Source of the DNA: Chloroflexi bacterium UBA5189
Lineage (GTDB): Bacteria > Chloroflexota > Limnocylindria > Limnocylindrales > CSP1-4
Reading direction: 5' to 3'
DNA length: 5,801 nt
Assembly: GCA_002413045.1 (NCBI GenBank)
Contig: DHWF01000019.1
Coordinates: forward strand, 1-5,801
Shown here one piece after another: positions 1 through 5,801 of the stretch (position 1 is the first letter of the stretch; every line of letters starts with the position of its first letter). The notes under the pieces were generated by a model that saw nothing but the letters and a program-made list of their open reading frames with translations, was not told the origin of the DNA and searched no databases. Both the position numbers and the translations under genes were made by a program.

Positions 1-770
1 ATCTCCTTGAGCATGAACGTGTCATAGCCGCCCTTCTCGGCGGCCTCGACCGTCCACTCGATCGTCTCGATGACGCGCTCGACCGGGCGCCCGTCGACGT
101 CGGTCACGACGATCCGATCCGGCGTCAGGTCGGCGACGTCGCCCTCCTCGAGGAAGATCACGCGGCGCGTGTCGCCGAGGATCGCGGCCACGTCGGACGC
201 GAGGAACGACTCGCCGTCCCCGACGCCGACGATCAGGGGTACGTCCTTGCGGGCGCCGACGATCCGGTCGCGCTCGTCCCGATGCATGATCGCAAGTGCG
301 TAGGCCCCGTCGAGCTGGCGCAGTGCCGCACGGGCCGCGTCGGCGATGTCGCCCGCGTAGGCTTCCTCGATCAGGTGGGCAATCGCCTCGGTGTCGGTCT
401 CGGAGACGAGCCGATGGCCGCGGGCCTCGAGCCCGTCCCGAAGCTCCTGGAAGTTCTCGATGATCCCGTTGTGGATGACGGTAATCCGGCCCGTGCAGTC
501 GACCTGGGGGTGGGCGTTGACGTCGTTCGGGCGCCCGTGGGTCGCCCAGCGTGTGTGGGCCAGCCCGACGGCCGCGTGCGGCGTGCGCTCGGCGATGGCG
601 GTCCGGAGGTTGCCGAGCTTGCCGGCCCGCTTCTCGACGAACAGGTCGCCCTGGTCATCGACGAGCGCGATTCCCGCCGAGTCGTAGCCCCGGTACTCGA
701 GGCGGCGAAGGCCCTCCATCAGGATCGGGCCGGCCTCCCGCGGCCCCGTATAGCCCACGATTCCACACAT
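1..770 (-). CDS. glmS: Glutamine--fructose-6-phosphate aminotransferase, N-terminal part (cut by the left window edge)
   Basis: GlmS converts fructose-6-phosphate and glutamine to glucosamine-6-phosphate, the first committed step of amino-sugar synthesis for peptidoglycan; it acts in the cytosol. The minus strand reads MCGIVGYTGPREAG from an ATG at 770 and stays open to base 1, giving 256 codons of a protein normally near 600 residues. This part is the glutaminase (type II GATase) domain: nucleophile Cys2, LEYRGYDSAG near 25-33, HTRWATHG at 72-79 with the substrate-binding Arg74, the oxyanion pair Asn101-Gly102 in IHNGIIENF, SETDTE at 123-128 with Asp126, and LASD near 190. The segment EAAEKGGYDTFMLKE at the edge is the conserved lead into the two sugar-isomerase domains, which lie outside the window. 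The start is fixed because Cys2 must follow Met directly. The gene begins 7 nt after the glmM stop, so it is probably cotranscribed and translationally coupled. Identification is very secure; truncation is only by the window. Confidence 0.97.
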   Translation of the reverse strand, partial: MCGIVGYTGPREAGPILMEGLRRLEYRGYDSAGIALVDDQGDLFVEKRAGKLGNLRTAIAERTPHAAVGLAHTRWATHGRPNDVNAHPQVDCTGRITVIHNGIIENFQELRDGLEARGHRLVSETDTEAIAHLIEEAYAGDIADAARAALRQLDGAYALAIMHRDERDRIVGARKDVPLIVGVGDGESFLASDVAAILGDTRRVIFLEEGDVADLTPDRIVVTDVDGRPVERVIETIEWTVEAAEKGGYDTFMLKE

Positions 771-777
771 CAGGAAG
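771..777 (-). other. glmM-glmS junction without a clear Shine-Dalgarno site
   Basis: Only seven bases (CTTCCTG on the minus strand) separate the glmM stop TGA from the glmS ATG. The preceding 20 bases on the minus strand hold no GGAGG-like motif. Since the glmS start is certain from its catalytic Cys2, initiation here probably relies on ribosomes finishing glmM. There is also no room for a glmS ribozyme, the element found before glmS in Bacillus. Confidence 0.6.
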
Positions 778-2127
778 TCAGTGTAGGCGCTGCTCTGCGA
801 GGGCCGACAGGCCGTCGGCCAGCTCCCGGACGATCGCGGCGTCCCAACCCTCGACCATGACTCGCAGCGCGGGCTCCGTGCCGGACGGACGGACGAGCAC
901 ACGGCCCCCCTGGCCCAGCCGTGCCTCGGCATCGGCGATGGCGCGGCGGAGGACCGGATCGCCCTCCCACTGCTCCTTGTGGCGGACGCGCACGGCGCGC
1001 TGCTCCTGCGGGAGGAGCGGAATTTGACTCGCCAGGTCGGCCAGGGAGCGGCCGCTCGTGGTGACGACCCGGAGCACCTCGAGCGCCGTCACGAGCCCAT
1101 CGCCGGACGTGGTGTGCTCGCGAACGATCACGTGGCCGCTCTTCTCGCCACCCAGCCCGGCTCCCGAAACCTGCATGCCCTCGAGGATGTACTTGTCGCC
1201 GACCGGGGTCCGGATGACGGTGCCGCCGGCCTGCTCGACGGCCTGCTGGAGCCCACCGTTCGAGAGCACCGAGACGACGAGCGTGCCGGTCGCCGGGTCG
1301 TCGGCACGGGCGCCGTTCCTGGCCAGTCGTTCCAGGGCGAGGACCCCGATGATCCGGTCGCCATCGACCACCGTTCCGGATCCGTCGACCGCGACCAGCC
1401 GGTCGGCATCGCCGTCGAGCGCGAAGCCGAGGTCCGCGCCGGTCTCCGCCACCCGCGCCGCGAGTGCGGCCGGATCCGTGGCGCCGCAGTGCAGGTTGAT
1501 GTTCGACCCGTCGGGCTGGTCGTTGATGACCTCGACCCGCGCCCCCGTCGCCGCGAGGATGCCCGGCCCAACCGTGGATGCCGACCCGTTCGCGCAGTCG
1601 AGGATGACGTGGAGTCCTGCGGCGTTGACCGCCGATGCGAGCCCGATCCGATGGGCCACGTACCGCGCGATCCGGTCCCGCGCGTCGACCACCGTCCCAA
1701 GGGCCCCGGGCGCCGCGCCGGCGAGCTCCTCCGAGCGCCAGATCAGCTGCTCGAGCTCGTCCTCGACCGCGTCGTCGAGCTTGAGCCCATCCCGATCCAG
1801 GACCTTGAGGCCGTTGTCCTCCGCCGGGTTGTGCGAGGCGGAGACCATGATCCCCGCGGCGTCGTCGCCGTCCGCGGCAAGGAACGCGAGCGCCGGCGTC
1901 GGAACGACACCGACCACGTGCACCGTGACGCCCATGCTCGTCGCGCCCGCCGCGATCGCGGACACGAACATGTCGCCGGATCGGCGGGTGTCCTGGCCGA
2001 CCACGATCGAGCCGTCCAGCCCCACGAGCCGGTGCGCGGTCGCCCGCCCGAGGGCGAACGCGATCGTCGGCTTCAGGTCGACGTTGGCGATCCCGCGGAT
2101 GCCGTCGGTTCCGAACAGGCGTGGCAC
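778..2127 (-). CDS. glmM: Phosphoglucosamine mutase GlmM
   Basis: GlmM interconverts glucosamine-6-phosphate and glucosamine-1-phosphate, supplying GlmU for UDP-GlcNAc synthesis; it acts in the cytosol. The 449-residue length is typical of bacterial GlmM (about 445-450). All alpha-D-phosphohexomutase signatures are present in order: N-terminal RLFGTDGIRG; the phosphoserine loop GIMVSASHNP at 92-101 with catalytic Ser98; the metal loop DGDADR at 238-243 with three Asp ligands (Asp238, Asp240, Asp242); the sugar-specificity loop GGEKSGH at 326-332, whose EKSGH form is typical of GlmM; and the phosphate-binding loop RPSGTEP at 413-419. The start is GTG at 2127, supported by the match of the very N-terminus to the family and by a purine-rich GAGGGAAG upstream. 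It lies 37 nt after cdaR and 7 nt before glmS. In Firmicutes GlmM also binds CdaA and lowers c-di-AMP synthesis; the same role here is inferred from gene order. Nothing looks broken. Confidence 0.98.
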   Translation of the reverse strand: MPRLFGTDGIRGIANVDLKPTIAFALGRATAHRLVGLDGSIVVGQDTRRSGDMFVSAIAAGATSMGVTVHVVGVVPTPALAFLAADGDDAAGIMVSASHNPAEDNGLKVLDRDGLKLDDAVEDELEQLIWRSEELAGAAPGALGTVVDARDRIARYVAHRIGLASAVNAAGLHVILDCANGSASTVGPGILAATGARVEVINDQPDGSNINLHCGATDPAALAARVAETGADLGFALDGDADRLVAVDGSGTVVDGDRIIGVLALERLARNGARADDPATGTLVVSVLSNGGLQQAVEQAGGTVIRTPVGDKYILEGMQVSGAGLGGEKSGHVIVREHTTSGDGLVTALEVLRVVTTSGRSLADLASQIPLLPQEQRAVRVRHKEQWEGDPVLRRAIADAEARLGQGGRVLVRPSGTEPALRVMVEGWDAAIVRELADGLSALAEQRLH

Positions 2128-2138
2128 GACTGGATCTT

Positions 2139-2143
2139 CCCTC
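2139..2143 (-). promoter_or_regulatory. Probable ribosome binding site of glmM
   Basis: The minus strand reads GAGGG, within GAGGGAAG, 11 nt before the GTG start of glmM. The spacing is slightly long, but this is the only convincing purine-rich Shine-Dalgarno match at any gene start in the window. It supports the GTG at 2127 over later in-frame starts. Confidence 0.5.
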
Positions 2144-2164
2144 GGGTACTGGAGTGGGCCGCGG

Positions 2165-3415
2165 TCAGGGGGTCGGCGACGGAACCGGGGAGGGGGCCGG
2201 CGACAGGGCTGGACTGGTAACGGTCACCTCGATCGGATTCGGGCTTGCCGCGACGAGGGTGAGGCCCGTCGCGAGGTTGGCCGAGACCGGAACGGTGGAC
2301 GTGCCGACCTGGAGGCCCGTGACGTCGACGCTCAGGACGAGGGTGACGCCGGACAGCCGGTCCAGGTCGGCGAGCGAGCCGCCGATCGTGACGAGGACGC
2401 GGTCGGTGGAGAGCGTGTAGACGAGATCCGGGCGCGCGCCGACCAGCGAGAGCCCGGCCTCGAAGGTCCGCGTGCCGGTGATCGGCCGGAGCGTGATCGT
2501 GACCTGGACGGTCCCGCCCCCGAGCGCCTGCACGCCGTCGGGCAGCGCCAGCCCGCCGCTCTGGACGACCTGGGACGACGCGCCGGCGATCGAGATCGGC
2601 TGCGTGTCCGCGTGGTCGAGGCCCGCAAGGTCGTTGGCGTCGCCCTCGACCGATACGACCGGCGGCGACACCTCGATGGAGGCGACCTCGAACCCGGCGG
2701 CGGGCGTGCCGACCACGTTCGCCCGGACGGGCAGGGTCTTCGTCCGCAGGTCGGTGAAGACCGCGAGGCGGACGTGGACCGTCGCCGGGACCACGTCGAC
2801 CTTGTCGAGCGACGCGCCCAGGGCGTCGACCGGCGTGAGGTCGACATCCTGGTTGACGTCGACGCCGGACGCATCGATCGGGATGAACGCGTCGACCGCC
2901 GCGACCTTGGCGACGATCGACTGGGGACCCGTCACGGTCGCCGTCGTGCCATCGACGACCGGGTCCCCGACCGTCAGGCCGGATGGGACGGGCCCGACGA
3001 CGATCGCATGGATCGGGACGACCTTGGAGCCCACCCGATCGAGCGTCACCGTGATCGCGTGCGGGTCGATGTCGAGCACCTGGATGCGTGGATCGGCAGC
3101 CTCGACGGTGACGGTGAGGGTGACCGGGCCGCCGGTCGGGTCGACGCCGGCGAGGTTGACGGCGGCGTGGAAGCTCGTGCTGTCGATCCGCAGCCCGAGA
3201 TCGGGCGGCGCGGCGTACTGGATCCGGGTCACCGAGCCGAGCGTCGAGAGCACGACCACGTCGGATGGCCCGTTCTCGATGCCGATCGGCACCGGGCGGG
3301 TGAACGTCTCCGTGTTTTGCGAGACCACCAGCCCGCCGTAGAGCAGCGTCGCAAGGCCGATCGCCGCCAGCTTGAGGGGCCAGTTGTGGACGACGAATGC
3401 GATCGCCCGGGTCAT
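2165..3415 (-). CDS. cdaR: YbbR-domain protein CdaR, membrane-anchored regulator of CdaA
   Basis: CdaR is the partner of the diadenylate cyclase CdaA; in Firmicutes it binds CdaA and changes c-di-AMP output. The 416-residue protein has a short N-terminal cytosolic end, one hydrophobic membrane segment at about 13-32 (PLKLAAIGLATLLYGGLVV), then a beta-rich extracytoplasmic region. I can divide that region into four YbbR-like repeats, roughly 38-127, 130-219, 223-310 and 315-400, each with a pattern such as VxPI/LPVxAxVVGxP followed by a closing VxVTL strand. Four YbbR domains behind one transmembrane helix is the Bacillus CdaR layout. The protein ends in a Ser-Pro-rich tail (SPAPSPVPSPTP). The ATG at 3415 overlaps the cdaA stop as ATGA, indicating translational coupling. 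The frame is open far upstream through cdaA, but the start is set by the WPLKLAAIG membrane anchor and the overlap. Individual repeats are divergent, so the domain limits are approximate; the family call is strong because of context. Confidence 0.93.
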   Translation of the reverse strand: MTRAIAFVVHNWPLKLAAIGLATLLYGGLVVSQNTETFTRPVPIGIENGPSDVVVLSTLGSVTRIQYAAPPDLGLRIDSTSFHAAVNLAGVDPTGGPVTLTVTVEAADPRIQVLDIDPHAITVTLDRVGSKVVPIHAIVVGPVPSGLTVGDPVVDGTTATVTGPQSIVAKVAAVDAFIPIDASGVDVNQDVDLTPVDALGASLDKVDVVPATVHVRLAVFTDLRTKTLPVRANVVGTPAAGFEVASIEVSPPVVSVEGDANDLAGLDHADTQPISIAGASSQVVQSGGLALPDGVQALGGGTVQVTITLRPITGTRTFEAGLSLVGARPDLVYTLSTDRVLVTIGGSLADLDRLSGVTLVLSVDVTGLQVGTSTVPVSANLATGLTLVAASPNPIEVTVTSPALSPAPSPVPSPTP

Positions 3416-4470
3416 TCCGTGCGACCGCCGGGCGTGTCGGCGGGCACGCGGGCGTTGCGTGGCCCGGGCGCCGCGCCGTTCGTCGACGGCTCGACCGGTT
3501 CTGGGACGGCCGCGTTCTCTCGCGGCTCGGCCGTGGGTGGCGCATCGGGGATCGGCGCGATGGTCGTCGCCGGCTCCGCGAGCATCGGCTCTGATGGCGG
3601 CATCGGCTCGGGGGGTCGGGCCCCGTCGCCGCGGCCGGCCCTGACCGCTCGCCCGATGTCGACGAGGCGCGGCGCTCGTCCCGCAGGGCGATCCCCGCCC
3701 GGCCCGAGCAGGCTCACCAGCGATCGCTTGAGCTGGGCTTCGCTGAGGTTGCGGACGATGCGCGCGCGCTGCACGAGGCTGACCTGGCCGTTCTCCTCGG
3801 ACACGACGACGACGAGGGCATCGGTCTGCTCGGTGGTCCCGAGGGCCGCTCGATGGCGTGTCCCGAATCGCTCGGAGTGGATGGTCGTCTCGCCGAGCGG
3901 CAGGAGTGTCCCCGCGGCCAGGATCCGCGAGCCACGGACGAGCACGGCGCCATCGTGGAGCGGCGACTTTGGCGAGAAGATCGTGCGCAGCAGGTCGGCC
4001 GACAGGTCGCCATGGATCATCACGCCGGTCTCGGCGATCTGCTCGAGGCCCGTCTCGCGCTCGATCACGATCAGCGCGCCGTGGTTCTCCGCGGACAGCG
4101 CGGTGGCGGCGCGAGCCACCTCCGTGGCCACGAGCTCGGCCGCGCCCGCATCGGCGGAGACAAGCCAGGCGAGCGAGCCGACCCGCCCGATCCGATCGAG
4201 GGCACGGCGCAGCTCCGGCTGGAAGACGACGACGAGCGCGAACAACCCGACGACGGCGCCGGTCTCGAGGATCTGGGTGAGCAGGCGCAGCGACAGGATC
4301 CGCGCGGCGAAGTACACCGCGAACAGGACCGTGACGCCGATCACGAGGCGGACGGCGCTCGTCCCGCGGATGAGGCTGAACAGCCAGTAGATCAGGAGCG
4401 CCGTGATCCCGATGTCGAGGATGTCCGTCAGGCGAACCTGATCCAGGATCGACGCTAGGAGCTGCGGCAT
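3412..4470 (-). CDS. cdaA: Diadenylate cyclase CdaA (membrane c-di-AMP synthase) with a long Pro/Ala-rich C-terminal tail
   Basis: CdaA condenses two ATP into c-di-AMP, a second messenger that controls potassium uptake and osmotic balance. The 352-residue protein has three N-terminal membrane helices at about 18-35, 40-58 and 70-84, then the family-typical FQPELRRALDRIG, then the DAC domain at about 112-246. Active-site motifs are complete: DGA at 173-175 in SPLHDGAV, RHR at 205-207 in GTRHRAALG, and SEENG at 224-228. The membrane layout separates it from DisA, which has a DNA-binding C-terminus and no membrane helices. Residues from about 257 to the end form a Pro/Ala/Glu-rich, apparently disordered extension of some 95 residues; the Bacillus enzyme is only about 273 residues long. 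The ATG at 4470 gives the normal MPQLL...LTDILDIGIT beginning, though no Shine-Dalgarno motif precedes it. Its stop overlaps cdaR by 4 nt, and the TPR gene ends 63 nt upstream. Function is secure; the role of the tail is unknown. Confidence 0.97.
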   Translation of the reverse strand: MPQLLASILDQVRLTDILDIGITALLIYWLFSLIRGTSAVRLVIGVTVLFAVYFAARILSLRLLTQILETGAVVGLFALVVVFQPELRRALDRIGRVGSLAWLVSADAGAAELVATEVARAATALSAENHGALIVIERETGLEQIAETGVMIHGDLSADLLRTIFSPKSPLHDGAVLVRGSRILAAGTLLPLGETTIHSERFGTRHRAALGTTEQTDALVVVVSEENGQVSLVQRARIVRNLSEAQLKRSLVSLLGPGGDRPAGRAPRLVDIGRAVRAGRGDGARPPEPMPPSEPMLAEPATTIAPIPDAPPTAEPRENAAVPEPVEPSTNGAAPGPRNARVPADTPGGRTE

Positions 4471-4479
4471 CGCCGGGGG

Positions 4480-4485
4480 AGTGTA
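4480..4485 (-). promoter_or_regulatory. Possible -10 element (TACACT) of a nearly leaderless cdaA transcript
   Basis: TACACT on the minus strand fits the TAnnnT form of a -10 box and ends 9 nt before the cdaA ATG, so transcription would start within a few bases of the start codon. The intervening bases are C-rich (CCCCCGGCG) with no Shine-Dalgarno motif, which would fit a leaderless or nearly leaderless message. No good -35 box lies 16-18 nt upstream, and a chance six-base match is quite possible, so this is tentative. Confidence 0.22.
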
Positions 4486-4493
4486 CCGCGGGA

Positions 4494-4510
4494 GTTCGGC
4501 CGAACGGCCG
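4494..4510. repeat. Palindrome / short GC hairpin between the TPR gene and cdaA
   Basis: GTTCGGCCGAAC at 4494-4505 is a perfect 12-bp palindrome. Overlapping it, CGGCC-GAAC-GGCCG at 4497-4510 can fold as a 5-bp all-GC hairpin with a four-base loop on either strand. It sits in the 63-nt gap between the two genes. No T-run follows, so it is a poor intrinsic terminator. It could be a regulator site just upstream of a cdaA promoter, a weak attenuator, or simply a product of high GC content. Confidence 0.4.
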
Positions 4511-4533
4511 TACAGGCAGCCCGCAAACGGTCG

Positions 4534-5782
4534 TCAGCGAGTGGCGGCGGGGCTCATCGGCTCGTCGCGGAGCCGCTCGGATGCGAGGCCATGGACGTCC
4601 GCCTCGGCCTGCGTGTCGCCGGTCAGCGAGGTCAGCCGGAGCAGCAGCTCGATCTTCTCCGTGGCCAGCGCGGTCCAGCCGTGGTCGAGCTGGAGGTTGG
4701 CGATGGCGAGATGGACCTGCGGGTCGCCGGGCGCCGTCGTGAGCAGCTGGAGGCAGATCTCGAGGGCCGCATCCAGACGGCCCGCCGCGCGGTGGACCAT
4801 CACGGCGGTGAGCATCAGGTCGCGGGCCGCGTGCACGTCGCCGGCGGCGATGAGGCCCGCGGCGTCGGCGAGCAGCGACTCGGGATCCGGCGGCGGGCCG
4901 ACGATCGGCGGCGGTGGCGGGGACGGCAGGTCGACCGGCGGCCACGACTGCCCATCCGGCCCGAGGTCGCCCAGGGCTGCCCGGATCGGCGAATCCTCCA
5001 TGTCCACCCAGGCCGGCTGGGTCCCCAGCTCGGCGAGGCGCGCCGCGAGGGCAGCCGAGATGGCGTCCGGGCGATCGCCGAGTGCCTCCAGCTCCCGGTC
5101 GAGCGACGGCACGTACAGGGTCATCTCGGTGGACCTGGCCGCGGCCGGCTCGTCGGGGACGTCCGCCGGCTCCATGGATTCGAGCCGCGGCTCGGCCATG
5201 CCCTCGTCACCGGCAACCGGTTCGCCGGCAGCGGCCTCGTCGGCAGCGGCCTCGTCGGCAGCGGCCTCCTCGGGCGGTTCCGGGCTGAAGCTGGCGCCAA
5301 GGTCCTGATCAGCGACCAGGCCCCAGCTGGATACCGGTGTCGCGCCTTCGGGCGGCAGCAGGTCGATGCGCAGGGCCGCGGTGCCGGCGAGCCGGTCCAC
5401 CAGCGACTCTCGCGCGGCCGATGGCTCGAGGGCGACGGCGCGGCGAGCGGCGTCCGCCGCGTCGAGCGACCGCCCGGCGACGTCCAGGACGAAGGCAAGC
5501 CGCTCGAAGTCGCTGGCCGCGCCGGAGCGGAGTCCACGCTCCTCGCGCGCGACGGCACGCGCCCGCAGCGCCGCCTCGTCGTCCGGCGCGAGCTGGAGTG
5601 CCCGCTCGAAGGCCGCGGTCGCTTCCGGCCACCGATCGAGCCGGTGGAGGACGGTGCCCTGGCTGGCCACGGGCAGCGCCCGGTCGGGAACGAGTCGCGC
5701 GGCCCCCGCGTACGCCTCGAGGGCCTCGTCCAGGTTGCCCGCCAGCGCGGCGAGATGGGCGCGCCGAAGCGCCGCCTTGTAC
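4534..5782 (-). CDS. Tetratricopeptide-repeat protein, N-terminus missing at the contig end
   Basis: I do not recognise a named family. The visible 415 residues (codons from 5781 down to the stop TGA at 4534) hold two helical-repeat regions. The first, over about the first 125 residues, has TPR-like units such as ALAGNLDEALEAYAGAARL and DRWPEATAAFERALQLAPDD. The second, over about the last 115 residues, has IAAGDVHAARDLMLTAVMV, GRLDAALEICLQLLTTAPGD and ALATEKIELLLRLTSLTGD. Between them is a likely disordered acidic and proline-rich linker with a tandem AAADE repeat and PSPPPPP. There is no membrane segment or signal peptide in the visible part. TPRs usually mediate protein-protein contact, so a scaffold role is a reasonable guess, but a partner cannot be named. 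It precedes cdaA by 63 nt on the same strand and may share its transcript. The start is not in the window: upstream of 5782 the sequence is adapter, so the apparent MCIRDR start must be ignored. Confidence 0.85.
5228..5272. repeat. Three tandem 15-bp repeats inside the TPR gene
   Basis: The unit gcagcggcctcgtcg occurs at 5228-5242 and 5243-5257 exactly, and at 5258-5272 with one change (cctcctcg for cctcgtcg). Fifteen bases keeps the reading frame, and the minus strand encodes an Ala/Asp/Glu-rich repeat (AAADEAAADE) in the linker between the two TPR regions. A degenerate fourth copy may precede it at 5213-5227. The array probably arose by replication slippage and could vary in copy number between strains. 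Confidence 0.85.
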
Positions 5783-5801
5783 CTGTCTCTTATACACATC
5801 T
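5783..5801. other. Tn5/Nextera mosaic-end adapter sequence (sequencing artefact)
   Basis: CTGTCTCTTATACACATCT is the 19-base Tn5 mosaic end used in Nextera libraries, present in full and ending exactly at the window edge. It is low in GC, unlike everything around it. Read from the other strand it creates the known false N-termini MCIRDR and MYKRQ. It is untrimmed adapter left at a contig end, not a transposon: there is no transposase or second end. Confidence 0.97.

Noticed and set aside
2128..2164. A promoter or RNA element between cdaR and glmM
   Set aside because: The 37 nt contain a likely ribosome binding site but no convincing -10/-35 pair, stem-loop or T-run.
979..2220. A 413-codon plus-strand frame opposite glmM
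   Set aside because: It is the shadow of glmM on the opposite strand, with a charge-rich composition and no domain.
1058..4390. A 1110-codon open frame on the plus strand
   Set aside because: It lies antisense across glmM, cdaR and cdaA, all firmly identified, and its translation is Arg/Asp/Ser-rich with no recognisable domain. Long antisense frames are expected at this GC content, where stop codons are rare.
4497..4510. Intrinsic terminator after the TPR gene
   Set aside because: The hairpin stem is only 5 bp and no T-run follows on the minus strand, so it does not meet the usual terminator form.
2165..4945. A 926-codon minus-strand frame that would extend CdaR far upstream
   Set aside because: Only the last 416 codons are CdaR. 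The upstream part is an alternative frame of cdaA and the TPR gene, rich in Arg and Pro. The ATG at 3415 has the expected membrane anchor and overlaps the cdaA stop.
5783..5801. The right end as a true transposon terminus
   Set aside because: The match is exactly the 19-base engineered mosaic end at the very end of the contig, with no transposase or second end, so a library adapter is the simpler explanation.

Overview
The window is a very GC-rich stretch (roughly 70% by eye) in which every supported gene lies on the minus strand. In transcription order, from right to left, these are: a tetratricopeptide-repeat (TPR) protein whose N-terminus is cut off at the right end, the diadenylate cyclase gene cdaA, its YbbR-domain partner cdaR, glmM (phosphoglucosamine mutase), and the first 256 codons of glmS, which runs off the left edge. 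Spacing is tight: 63 nt from the TPR gene to cdaA, a 4-nt ATGA overlap between cdaA and cdaR, 37 nt from cdaR to glmM, and 7 nt from glmM to glmS. There is no gene-free stretch over 100 nt and no plus-strand gene that I believe.

This is the conserved cdaA-cdaR-glmM-glmS cluster, best known from Firmicutes such as Bacillus and Listeria. CdaA is a membrane-bound cyclase that makes the second messenger c-di-AMP from two ATP. CdaR is its membrane-anchored regulator and GlmM also binds and restrains it. GlmS makes glucosamine-6-phosphate, and GlmM isomerises it to glucosamine-1-phosphate for UDP-GlcNAc and the cell wall. The operon therefore joins cell-wall precursor supply to c-di-AMP control of potassium and turgor. 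The catalytic motifs of CdaA, GlmM and the GlmS glutaminase domain are all intact, so all three should be active enzymes.

The base composition, Ala/Pro/Gly-rich proteins, Ser-Pro tails and weak Shine-Dalgarno signals do not suit a typical low-GC Firmicute. High-GC Actinobacteria usually use DisA instead of this operon. My best guess is a high-GC Chloroflexota lineage or a relative known from metagenomes, but that is inference and not shown by the sequence.

The last 19 bases (5783-5801) are not biological. They match the Tn5/Nextera mosaic-end sequencing adapter exactly, so genomic sequence ends at 5782 and any protein beginning MCIRDR or MYKRQ here has an artefactual N-terminus. I found no undescribed system. 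The less ordinary points are the disordered C-terminal extension of CdaA, the unidentified TPR gene fixed in front of cdaA, and a short palindrome with a possible nearly leaderless promoter just before cdaA.
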